Shown here: positions 33,861 to 42,012 of the stretch, piece after piece
Position numbering within the stretch: position 1 is the stretch's first letter
Layout of the letters: each line of letters starts with the position of its first letter
Source: Massilia aurea
GTDB lineage: Bacteria > Pseudomonadota > Gammaproteobacteria > Burkholderiales > Burkholderiaceae_D
NCBI RefSeq assembly: GCF_024753205.1
Contig: NZ_JANUGZ010000001.1
Span: 930,001 to 994,000 of the forward strand
Direction: 5' to 3'
Length of the DNA: 64,000 nucleotides
The notes under the pieces: generated by a model
The model's database searches: none
Told to the model about the DNA's origin: nothing
The model's input: the letters and a program-made list of their open reading frames with translations, nothing else
Position numbers and translations under genes: made by a program

Positions 33861-36800
33861 TCAGAACCAGCTCTTGAACCAGCCGATCGCGCCATCCAGC
33901 AGCCCCTGTTCCTTTTCCTTGCCTTTTGCTTCAGCTGCCGCCGCCACACCTGTACCCAGTGCGAACACGGCGGCAATCGCTGCAAGTAGCGTTACCGCGC
34001 CCGATGCCGCAGCGGCGATTGCGCCGGCAATTGCCGAAATGATCGCGCCGATCGTCGATGCGGCCAGGAAGGCAACGGCAATGGCCGCAGCGATGGCTAG
34101 GCCGATCAGAACTATCATGCCGATCTCCTGCAAGGTTGACCAGCCTTCCTTCTTGCCTTGGTTACGCACGGCCTGCATCTGCCTGGCCAGCTCGTCACTA
34201 TCCTTCTTCGATAGGGCTGGGACTGGCACGATCTTGGGTTCCGGCTTTGTCTCGAGCTTCTTCTTCGTGTAGAAGATCAGGCCCGAGCCATCCTGCTTGT
34301 CCGCGACGTAATTTACTTCATACGTGGCGTTGCCCATGAAAATTTCATCGGCAGTGAGGCGGTTGGCCAGCGAGCTGCTGGATCCGGCGCTCCAGCAGCC
34401 GGTTTTGGCCTTGCTCTTGTACAGGAGAACCTCTGCCAAACCTGCTTTGTATTTGGGCCCCGAAGCCCAGGTAATGGGCTTCAATTCCCATAGCGTTCCG
34501 GTATAGTTGACCTTGTCGTTCCCCGGCTTGACGAAATACGCATCGGGACGCAGGTCTTTCCAGGTACCTTCGCGGCCATCGTTGGCGCCCCACCCGGGCT
34601 GGAAGAGCCGGACTTGGTCTGCAAACGCCGAGTGCACGAAGGTGCCGAACAACCACGGCTGCACGATCCCTGCCCAACCGTCATCTGGCTCCGGATTGAG
34701 TCCCAGCGGATCCGTCTTGCTCAATGGATCGTTGCCAGTGTAGGCGTACATGTTCAAGCCGGCGGCCAGGCCCAGTGGGTCGGCCTGCAGGTAGCGTCCC
34801 TGCGCCGGATCGTAGTAACGATGGACGTTGTAGTACAAGCCCGTTTCCCGGTCAGCGTACTGGCCGGCCAGGCGCAGCGGCATGCTGCCTGCGGCACCCG
34901 TCTCGGCGCGCAGCACGCCGAATGCATCGAGCTCGCCGCGCCACAACAGGTGGCCATCGGCAGCGGTGATGGTGGCCACCGCATCGCGTTGGTCAGTGTG
35001 CAGGTACTCGATGACCGGCTTGAGCCGGCTGCCCGGCAACCAGCCGCGCGGGCTCGCATCATAGCGCAGCCGCGCGACGGGCCGGCGGCCCAGGTAGACA
35101 TATTCGGCCACGACGCGGCCGGCCGCATCCGCTTCAGCAAGCAATTGACCATCGTCGTACATGAAATAGCGCGTCTCGCCGCCCGCCTGCTTGGCGATGC
35201 GGTGACCGCGTGCGTCGTAACGATAGGCCGCGCGCTCGACACCGCGCTCATCGGTCACGCGCTGCAGTTCACCGGCGGCATTGTAGGCAAGGCGCAGCTT
35301 GCCGGACGCCAGCACGTTGCCGATGCCGTCGATGCTGGCCGCCGCCGTGCCGCCACGGTTGCCCAGGCTATCGTACTCGACGGCGAATGCGTCGTGCCCG
35401 CCGCGCTGCTCCCTTACCAGCCTGCCGTGCGTGTCATAAGTCATGCTCACCGGCGCGGCGATGGACGCCGGTGGTGGCGCCGCGGCATGGGCGGTTCCGA
35501 TCCAGCTGCTGATTACCGACGCCCAGCCACCCGCCGCCTGCGCCGTGGCCGCCAATGGCACCGCCGTGCGCTGGAAACGGCTGCTGCGGCTCGCCGGATC
35601 GTGGGTGGCGGTGAACAGATCCGTGCCGGTCAGGTGGCTGGCCAGCGTGCCGTCGGCGTTGTAGCGTGTCTCGCTGCGCCGCCCGTTGGCATACTCAAAT
35701 GCCGTGGGCCGCAAGCCGGTCAGCGTCATCGTGTGGCGGATGTCGCTCAGCAGCGGGTGCCCATCCAGTTCGATGCGGCCGACATTGCCGGCGGCATCGT
35801 AGTGGTACGACAGCTCGGCGCCCGACGGTAGCGTCCTGCGCACAGCCTGGTCTTCGCGGTCGATCGTGCTGCCAACCACCAGCGTGGGTGCAGGCTTTCC
35901 TTGCGCGCCGAAGATGGTCAGCTGCTTACCGCTGGTCCGACCCCACGCATCGCTGAGCCAGGTGATCCGGCTATCGACGGCGCCCCGTTCGAATCGCGTC
36001 TCTTCGGCCAGCGCGATGCCCGCGTAGCGCAACGTCAGTTGCTGCTGCACGCGCGCCGTTGCATCGGCGTAGCGCACTTCCAGCGCGCGGCCCTGTGCGT
36101 CGCGCCGCACCGTGGTGGTGACGCCCACGCCATCGCGCAGTGCCACCACGTTGCCGGCATTGTCGTAGCGCGCCAGCCGCAAGCCCTGCTCGGGCGAACG
36201 GGTGGCGACGATGCGGCCGAAGTCATCAAACCAGCGGCGCACCTGACTACCGTCCGGCCGCGTGACTTCCTCGACCAAGCCCTCGGACGCAGTGTCGGCG
36301 GCGCCCAGCTGATGTCTGGCGGTCCATGGCTGCGTTGCGTCTGGCCAGCGCTCGTCAATACGGCCGGAGCGCCAGTCGAGGGTCGCGGCAGCGCTGTCCG
36401 ACCTGCCTTCGGCATCGTAGCGCCACGTGATCCCGCTGCCTGCCGCCGGACCATGACGTGTCTCGGCCGTCAGCTGCCGCTCGGTGTCGAACGTGTGCGT
36501 GACGCTGCTGCCATCCGGCGCGATGCGCTGCGTCAGGTTGCCAGCACCGTCGTAACGGTAGCGCGTCATGCCGCCGCCGGGTGCCAGTGCTGTCTGCAGC
36601 CGGCCCTGCCCGTCGTAGCGGTATTCCAGTACATTCACCTGCCGCGTGCCGGGATCTGCCTGCCCCTTGTCGTCCAGCAGCCATGCGCTCTCGATGCGCT
36701 TGAGCACCTGCCCGGAGGGCGCGAGGCGTTCTTCGACCGACAGCATGCGCACCCCGTCGGTGCTGACCGTCATAAGCGGCCGCAGCGCCGAGTCGCGTTC

Positions 36801-38489
36801 GCGCACTTCGGTCACTACGTTGCCGGGTGCGACGGTCCGGGTCACGTACGAGCCGCCCTGGTCGTACTCGAATCGGGTGATATCGGAATCGGCCGGTGTC
36901 GCGGTCTTCCCGTTCGGCAGCGGGCCGTCGATTTCGGCCAGCAGGCTGCGTCCCTGGACGACGCGATATCGGTACAGGGTGGTGCGTTCGATCGCACCAG
37001 GCGCCTCGCCGCCGACGGCGGGCGACCAGCCACGCTCCTTCACGCTGACCGGTTGGCCGGCCGCATTGTAGGCAATCCGCCGCAGCGCTTCACGACCCGC
37101 GACGACACTGGGCCAGGCGACCAGCGTCGGCCGCGTGGTGCGCTGGTCGGCATATTCATAGCGGGAGACGAGGCGCGATGCGGGTACACTGTCCGTGCCA
37201 TACACCCGACGCGTCACGCGCACCGGCCGGCCAAGGTAGTCGACATCGGTGCGCACGGTCTGCTGCGGCACGCCCTGCGCATCCAGTCCGGTGGTTTCCA
37301 CCAGCTGGCCGGCGCGGTTGTAGTCGTAGCGCCGGTCTCCCGGCCCGCACCATGCGCAGCCCGGGCCGCGCACTTCGGCCAGCCGGTAATCGTCATCCTG
37401 CAGCGCGAAGCGATAGCGAGTCTCCTGCCCCAGGCTGTTGGTCACGACCGTCATTCCCGGCCGCGAGAAGTCGAGCGTCACCTTGTCGCTGCCGTTGGCA
37501 TGCGTCGACAGCACGCCCTTGCCGATGGCATCATACGCGTAGGTGGCGAAGCGTTCGGCGCCGATGCTGATGCCGGTCAGGTAAGTGGGATAGCGGGCAT
37601 CTTCGTAATGGTACTGACGCATCTGGCTCCCATCCGGGTGGCTCACGGCGACAAGGCTGGCCAGCAAGACACGGCGGTCGGTGCCGCTGCCTTGCGGCGC
37701 GCTGCTGCCGTGGTCATAGGTGAACCGGCCGACTGGGCTGTCGATGCTCTGCACGCCGCGGAAACGGTCCGCGCGGCGCGCGGTCTCGCGATCCAGGTAC
37801 GCCAAGCGCAGGCTACGGCCCTGCGGATCGGTGACCTTGACCAGCAGGCCGCGGGCGTCGTACAGCAGGCTCGCCACTTCGCCCGTGGCCGCGCGGATCT
37901 GCATCAGCTTGCCGCGATGGTCGAATGTCAGTTCGCGGCCATCCGTCCAGTGCCACACGTATTCTTCCCTGCCCTTGCGACGTTCGGCGCGGATGATGCC
38001 ATTGGCAGGATTGCTGCCGACGGCCACCGTGGGACGCAGCACGTCGCGGCTAAAGTTGCTGACGGCGCCATCGGCCTGCACGATCTGCATGCCGCCGGTG
38101 GCCACCAGCAGCTGCGTTTCGTACGACAGCTTCCAGCCGCGTCCAATGATACCGACCGGCGCCCGTACGCCGCTGACGATGCTGTTGTAGTGACGGACGA
38201 TCTCCAGCCCCAGCACGCCCGGCAGTGCCGGCATGTCTTCTTCGCGCAGGTACTTGTTACCACTCATGACATTGATCGGATTGCCTGCGCCGACGTTGAG
38301 GGAACTAGCCAGCGGCAAGCTCGCGGGCTCCTCCGTGCCAATCGAACAGGTACCGCCGCCCGCGGGACACGCCAGGGCATCGGCAACGGGCCAGGCCCAC
38401 GTCGCCAGCACCAGCACCAGCATCAGTGTCAGTGTCAGCACACTGGTGGACAGGTCGGCGCGCAGCCGCAATCTCGAAAGTGTCTTCAT
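33861..38489 (-). CDS. Secreted RHS/YD-repeat protein with PD-(D/E)XK-like C-terminal domain
   Basis: 1542 aa. Signal peptide ending ADALA (~40), then a DUF6531-like N-domain (GNPINVMSGNKYLREEDMPALPGVLG, from ~69), about 20 YD repeats (G..Y.YD..G....) to ~1190, and the RHS core ending GRYLQADPLGLAAGLNMYAYTGNDPLSKTDPLGL (to ~1264). The variable C-terminus has GTFVHSAF, RPDAYFV (Asp ~1316) and LWELKP (Glu ~1335, Lys ~1337): spacing like a PD-(D/E)XK nuclease. A strongly hydrophobic segment follows at ~1457-1519. There is no PAAR domain, so export may be Sec-dependent rather than type VI. It begins 28 nt after the Tad-linked OmpA fusion gene, on the same strand. No clear Shine-Dalgarno site is visible. 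Confidence 0.88.
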   Translation of the reverse strand: MKTLSRLRLRADLSTSVLTLTLMLVLVLATWAWPVADALACPAGGGTCSIGTEEPASLPLASSLNVGAGNPINVMSGNKYLREEDMPALPGVLGLEIVRHYNSIVSGVRAPVGIIGRGWKLSYETQLLVATGGMQIVQADGAVSNFSRDVLRPTVAVGSNPANGIIRAERRKGREEYVWHWTDGRELTFDHRGKLMQIRAATGEVASLLYDARGLLVKVTDPQGRSLRLAYLDRETARRADRFRGVQSIDSPVGRFTYDHGSSAPQGSGTDRRVLLASLVAVSHPDGSQMRQYHYEDARYPTYLTGISIGAERFATYAYDAIGKGVLSTHANGSDKVTLDFSRPGMTVVTNSLGQETRYRFALQDDDYRLAEVRGPGCAWCGPGDRRYDYNRAGQLVETTGLDAQGVPQQTVRTDVDYLGRPVRVTRRVYGTDSVPASRLVSRYEYADQRTTRPTLVAWPSVVAGREALRRIAYNAAGQPVSVKERGWSPAVGGEAPGAIERTTLYRYRVVQGRSLLAEIDGPLPNGKTATPADSDITRFEYDQGGSYVTRTVAPGNVVTEVRERDSALRPLMTVSTDGVRMLSVEERLAPSGQVLKRIESAWLLDDKGQADPGTRQVNVLEYRYDGQGRLQTALAPGGGMTRYRYDGAGNLTQRIAPDGSSVTHTFDTERQLTAETRHGPAAGSGITWRYDAEGRSDSAAATLDWRSGRIDERWPDATQPWTARHQLGAADTASEGLVEEVTRPDGSQVRRWFDDFGRIVATRSPEQGLRLARYDNAGNVVALRDGVGVTTTVRRDAQGRALEVRYADATARVQQQLTLRYAGIALAEETRFERGAVDSRITWLSDAWGRTSGKQLTIFGAQGKPAPTLVVGSTIDREDQAVRRTLPSGAELSYHYDAAGNVGRIELDGHPLLSDIRHTMTLTGLRPTAFEYANGRRSETRYNADGTLASHLTGTDLFTATHDPASRSSRFQRTAVPLAATAQAAGGWASVISSWIGTAHAAAPPPASIAAPVSMTYDTHGRLVREQRGGHDAFAVEYDSLGNRGGTAAASIDGIGNVLASGKLRLAYNAAGELQRVTDERGVERAAYRYDARGHRIAKQAGGETRYFMYDDGQLLAEADAAGRVVAEYVYLGRRPVARLRYDASPRGWLPGSRLKPVIEYLHTDQRDAVATITAADGHLLWRGELDAFGVLRAETGAAGSMPLRLAGQYADRETGLYYNVHRYYDPAQGRYLQADPLGLAAGLNMYAYTGNDPLSKTDPLGLNPEPDDGWAGIVQPWLFGTFVHSAFADQVRLFQPGWGANDGREGTWKDLRPDAYFVKPGNDKVNYTGTLWELKPITWASGPKYKAGLAEVLLYKSKAKTGCWSAGSSSSLANRLTADEIFMGNATYEVNYVADKQDGSGLIFYTKKKLETKPEPKIVPVPALSKKDSDELARQMQAVRNQGKKEGWSTLQEIGMIVLIGLAIAAAIAVAFLAASTIGAIISAIAGAIAAAASGAVTLLAAIAAVFALGTGVAAAAEAKGKEKEQGLLDGAIGWFKSWF

Positions 38490-38517
38490 GTCGTCGATAT
38501 CAGGATGTCGGTCTGTT

Positions 38518-40173
38518 TCAGGTCTTCGGCTTCAGTTCCACCGTCACACGCCGGTTGGCCGCGTAACAGGTCTGCAGGGCAGTGCCCGTCTTGCCGGTGC
38601 AGGCCTCAGCCGGCACTACGAGGTCGGCGGCACCGGCGCCCACGATGTTAACCTGGTCAACTTTGAGCCCTTTCGACAGCAGGTAGTCACGCACGGCCTC
38701 GGCGCGCCGGCGAGACAGGTCGAGGTTGTACGCTTCCGTGCCGATCGGATCGGTATGACCGATGACGGTCATCGTGCTGAACGTCTTGCCGCTCGTACTC
38801 TGCAATAGCTGGTCGAGCGCCGCGATGCCGTCTGGCGTCAGCTTGGCCTGGTCGAAGCCGAACAGCGTGTCGGCACTCAGCTCGGCCGTGATCGGCACCG
38901 GACACCAGCCGGGCGTGCCATCGGTCGGTGGCGTGCTGCACCCGCCAAGCATGCAGTCGTCATCCGGCGGCGGATCGGTCGTCACCGGTGGATCGCCCGG
39001 GTTGCTCGGGTTACCGCCATTGCCGTCGCCGGGCAGCGACACGGGATTGTCCGGCTCGATGGCGTCGGACTGCATCTGCATTGTCACATGCGTGACGACG
39101 GGGACCAGTCCCTCGGCGATCATCGCCGTGCGCACCGCGTCTCCGCCGGTATCCTGCCACTTCAGGTAGGTCGTGTAGATGCTGCGCACGATCGGCACGA
39201 CCGGCTTCAGGCCGTAGGTAATGCGCAGCTTGATCAGGTTGGCATCCTGCCGCGTCTGGCCTGACGTTAACCCGACGGCATTGCCTTTGAACGCCAGCGA
39301 GCGGTTGGAGATCACCCGCTTGCCGCCCGTTTTCAGCAGCGCCTGCAGGGCCGGATCATTGAAGTCGGCGAACGACTCCTTGGTCGGATTCAGCATCTCG
39401 ACGCGATAGCGATTGGGCTTTGCCAGTTCCTTTTCCACGTCGATCAACGATTTGGCCAGCTTGGCGGCCGTGTCGCCGCCGCCGAACATCGGCACCAGCC
39501 CGCCCATGAATGCCTGCTTGATGGTGTCCATCTTCGCGTTGCCCGTGCTGCCCGCGCGCGCTGCCAGAAAGCCGGCATGATCAAGCGTGTTCTTGGCGAA
39601 AAACAGCTGGCTGTACTGGATGGAACCGAGCCCGATCATCGCCATGATCGGCCCCACAACCGCCAGTTCGACGACGGCCGATCCGCGTTGGCGCAGCGTC
39701 GCACGGCGCCGCGGCTGGCGCGGCGGGGTGTCGGCTGACCGGGGTGCCGACGTGGACGCGAACCAGTGCGGCTGGTGCAGCCGGTCACCGGGCCGGACCT
39801 GTAGGCGCTCTATGCTGCCAACGGCCAGTTCCAGCGTGTGCGCGGCGCGCACATGGCGTTGGCCATTGACGCCACGGCCCATGTTGCTGGCACTGGTGCG
39901 CCACGGCCGCAGGCGCGGCACGCACTTGAGCACCACGCCGTCGCGGTCCAGATACAGCACGTCAATGGCGAAGCGCATGAACGCGGTGTGCACGCCAGGA
40001 CAGTCAGTCAGCAGCAGGCCGCTGTCGGCTGCCAGGCAGGAGGTCAGCATCAGGCCACGGAAGCGGCTGAAGAAACTGGCCGCGCGGCGCACTGCCAGCG
40101 CGTGGCTGCCGCTGATGGTCAGTAACCGGGTGTCGCTCGGCGCCGCTGCGGGCAAAACGGAGGAATTGGTCAT
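38518..40173 (-). CDS. DUF192-TadE-OmpA three-domain fusion protein
   Basis: 551 aa with three unlike parts in one frame. Residues ~20-130 are a DUF192 domain (FSRFRGLMLTSCLAADSGLLL, HTAFMRFAIDVLYLDRDGVV). Residues ~162-210 are a TadE-like prepilin segment (RQRGSAVVELAVVGPIMAMIGLGSIQYSQ). A Pro/Gly/Asp-rich linker (~365-415) leads to a C-terminal OmpA-like peptidoglycan-binding domain (~420-551: LFGFDQAKLTPDGIAALDQLL, VIGHTDPIGTEAYNLDLSRRRAEAVRDYL, NRRVTVEL). OmpA would tether to peptidoglycan, TadE would sit in the inner membrane. DUF192 is normally a separate small protein of unknown function. The gene follows tadC after 21 nt and precedes the RHS gene. Confidence 0.85.
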   Translation of the reverse strand: MTNSSVLPAAAPSDTRLLTISGSHALAVRRAASFFSRFRGLMLTSCLAADSGLLLTDCPGVHTAFMRFAIDVLYLDRDGVVLKCVPRLRPWRTSASNMGRGVNGQRHVRAAHTLELAVGSIERLQVRPGDRLHQPHWFASTSAPRSADTPPRQPRRRATLRQRGSAVVELAVVGPIMAMIGLGSIQYSQLFFAKNTLDHAGFLAARAGSTGNAKMDTIKQAFMGGLVPMFGGGDTAAKLAKSLIDVEKELAKPNRYRVEMLNPTKESFADFNDPALQALLKTGGKRVISNRSLAFKGNAVGLTSGQTRQDANLIKLRITYGLKPVVPIVRSIYTTYLKWQDTGGDAVRTAMIAEGLVPVVTHVTMQMQSDAIEPDNPVSLPGDGNGGNPSNPGDPPVTTDPPPDDDCMLGGCSTPPTDGTPGWCPVPITAELSADTLFGFDQAKLTPDGIAALDQLLQSTSGKTFSTMTVIGHTDPIGTEAYNLDLSRRRAEAVRDYLLSKGLKVDQVNIVGAGAADLVVPAEACTGKTGTALQTCYAANRRVTVELKPKT

Positions 40174-40194
40174 AAGGGGTCGCAGCGAGGTTCG

Positions 40195-41133
40195 TCAGAC
40201 ACCGGGGTGCATGAATTTCATGACAATCGGGAAGAACAGCACGATGAACGTGCACGGGAAAATGAACGCGATCAGGGGGAACAGCATCTTCACGGGCGCT
40301 TCCATGGCCAGCTTCTCGGCCCGAGCGAACCGCTCGGTGCGGCGCTGGTCGGCCTGCGCGCGCAACACCGGCCCCAGGTTCATGCCCATCCGCTCTGCCT
40401 GGATCACGGCAGTGATGAAGTGCGTCACATTCGGTTCGACCAGTCGGTCGGCCATCGAACGCATCGCTTCGGCGCGCGCTTTGCCAGCACGGATATCGCG
40501 CAGCACGCGCTGGATCTCGGTGCGCAGCACGCCCTTCGGCCCTTTCGCGACCGCCTGGTTGAGAGCACCCTGCAGGTTTAAGCCAGCCTCGACGCACAAC
40601 GTGATGATGTCCAGGTAGAACGGCAGTGTCTTGAGCAGCTCGCTGCGCCGCGCCCTCATCAGGTCGCGCAGCCAGAACGACGGATAGAAAAAGCCCAGCA
40701 GGGCGCCGGCCCCCATCACCTGCCAGTACAGCGTCAGCGCCAGTCCCTGTTCACCATCGGGCGGGTTGTCGAAGCTCGCCAGGCCCCACCAGCACAGCGC
40801 CGTTATCACGATGGCGCCGAGCACGCGCGCGCCCACCATCTGCGGCGCGGTCACAGTGTAATCCAACCCTGCCTGGCGCAGCTGCGCCTGGATCGCGGCC
40901 AGCCGTCGCGTCGAGATCAGCGGTTCGAGAAAATAGCTAAGCCAGTGGATCGGGTACCAGACGAGTCGAAAGCCTAGCGGCGGCGCGTCCTTGTACGAGC
41001 GGTCTTCCGTCGGGACGTCGGCCAGCGCGCTGCTAAGCAACCAGGCCACCAGCGCCACCGACAGGCCGGCCGCCAGCGCTACCATCACGATTAGTGCCGT
41101 GCCATGTTCGAGCAGTAACTTATCCATGTCCAT
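40195..41133 (-). CDS. tadC: Tad pilus inner-membrane platform protein TadC
   Basis: 312 aa, type II secretion F-domain family. Three TM regions: TALIVMVALAAGLSVALVAWLL near the N-terminus, LGAIVITALCWWGL and GAGALLGFFYPSFWL in the middle, and KMLFPLIAFIFPCTFIVLFFPIVMKF at the end. The T2SSF domain includes LPFYLDIITLCVEAGLNLQGALNQ and ERMGMNLGPVLRAQADQRRTERFARAEKLAMEAPVKM. TadB and TadC together form the platform on which the CpaF ATPase drives pilin extrusion. It lies 18 nt downstream of tadB, and the DUF192-TadE-OmpA gene starts 21 nt after it. Confidence 0.93.
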   Translation of the reverse strand: MDMDKLLLEHGTALIVMVALAAGLSVALVAWLLSSALADVPTEDRSYKDAPPLGFRLVWYPIHWLSYFLEPLISTRRLAAIQAQLRQAGLDYTVTAPQMVGARVLGAIVITALCWWGLASFDNPPDGEQGLALTLYWQVMGAGALLGFFYPSFWLRDLMRARRSELLKTLPFYLDIITLCVEAGLNLQGALNQAVAKGPKGVLRTEIQRVLRDIRAGKARAEAMRSMADRLVEPNVTHFITAVIQAERMGMNLGPVLRAQADQRRTERFARAEKLAMEAPVKMLFPLIAFIFPCTFIVLFFPIVMKFMHPGV

Positions 41134-41151
41134 TTCCCTGTCGCTTGTCCC

Positions 41152-42012
41152 TCAAACGTCGATAGCGATGATCTTGCGGATCACGTACACGCCCAACGCT
41201 TCGAGCACCGCCAGAACGGCCAGTACGGCCCAGCCCACGCGGGTGTGCCACAACATGTCCATTGCCGCCGGTTCCATCTTGCCCAGCACCAGCGCCAGTC
41301 CCACGGGCAGCAGCCCCACTACCCAAGCCTGCAGCTTGCCCTGCGCCGTCAGCGCGCGGATCTTGCCTTCCATTTGCAGGCGGCTCCGGATGGTGCCGGC
41401 CGTGCGTTCCAGCGTTTCGGCCAGGCCGCCGCCCGTTTCCGCCGCGATGCGCATGGCCGACACGACGAGGATCGTGGTCTGCGTAGGCATGCGGTGCGCA
41501 AGATTGTTCAGGCTCTGTTCAAGTGTCACGCCGATGCGCTGCTCGCGCAGCATCAGCGAAAATTCCTGGCCCAGCGGCGCCGGGGCTTCCTGCACCAGCT
41601 GGGTCAGCGCCGAGCTGAAGCCGGCGCCGGCGCGCATGCCGCCAGCCAGCATCATCAACGCATCAGGCAACTGTTCCTCGAACTGGCGCAGGCGGCGGGC
41701 ACGCAAGCGCGCGTACAGCACCCGCGGCGCGAATGTCAGCGCGACAGCCATCGCAAGTGCCAGCAGCGCGCTGTCGGTGAAGAGCCATGTCATCAGCGCT
41801 CCCAGCACGATCCCGGCCATGTTCAGAACGAACAGCTGGCGTGGATCGATAAACAAGAAGAACTCGCGCACCTGGAAGCGGGTGCGCTCCGTGAAGCTGG
41901 AGCGGTAACGCTTCATCGAGCCGGTGCCGACGTCGATGGCCAGCCAGGTCAGCATGCCGGCCGCCAGCGCGATGACGACGCTGATGCCGGCGATCACCGC
42001 CGTATCGTTCAT
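41152..42012 (-). CDS. tadB: Tad pilus inner-membrane platform protein TadB
   Basis: 286 aa, F-domain protein with TM helices near residues 7-26 (AGISVVIALAAGMLTWLAI), 65-85 (IVLGALMTWLFTDSALLALAMAV) and at the C-terminus (VGLLPVGLALVLG, VGWAVLAVLAVLEALGVYVIRKI). The F domain contains QLPDALMMLAGGMRAGAGFSSALTQLVQEAPAPLGQEFSLMLREQRIGVTLEQSL and SAMRIAAETGGGLAETLER. Partner of TadC in the pilus assembly platform. Its start overlaps the CpaF stop by 4 nt, so it is coupled to the ATPase. Confidence 0.93.
   Translation of the reverse strand: MNDTAVIAGISVVIALAAGMLTWLAIDVGTGSMKRYRSSFTERTRFQVREFFLFIDPRQLFVLNMAGIVLGALMTWLFTDSALLALAMAVALTFAPRVLYARLRARRLRQFEEQLPDALMMLAGGMRAGAGFSSALTQLVQEAPAPLGQEFSLMLREQRIGVTLEQSLNNLAHRMPTQTTILVVSAMRIAAETGGGLAETLERTAGTIRSRLQMEGKIRALTAQGKLQAWVVGLLPVGLALVLGKMEPAAMDMLWHTRVGWAVLAVLAVLEALGVYVIRKIIAIDV

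Noticed and set aside
35901-38651. 916-codon plus-strand frame opposite the RHS gene
   Set aside because: Antisense to YD repeats with intact motifs; low-complexity composition and no domain signature.
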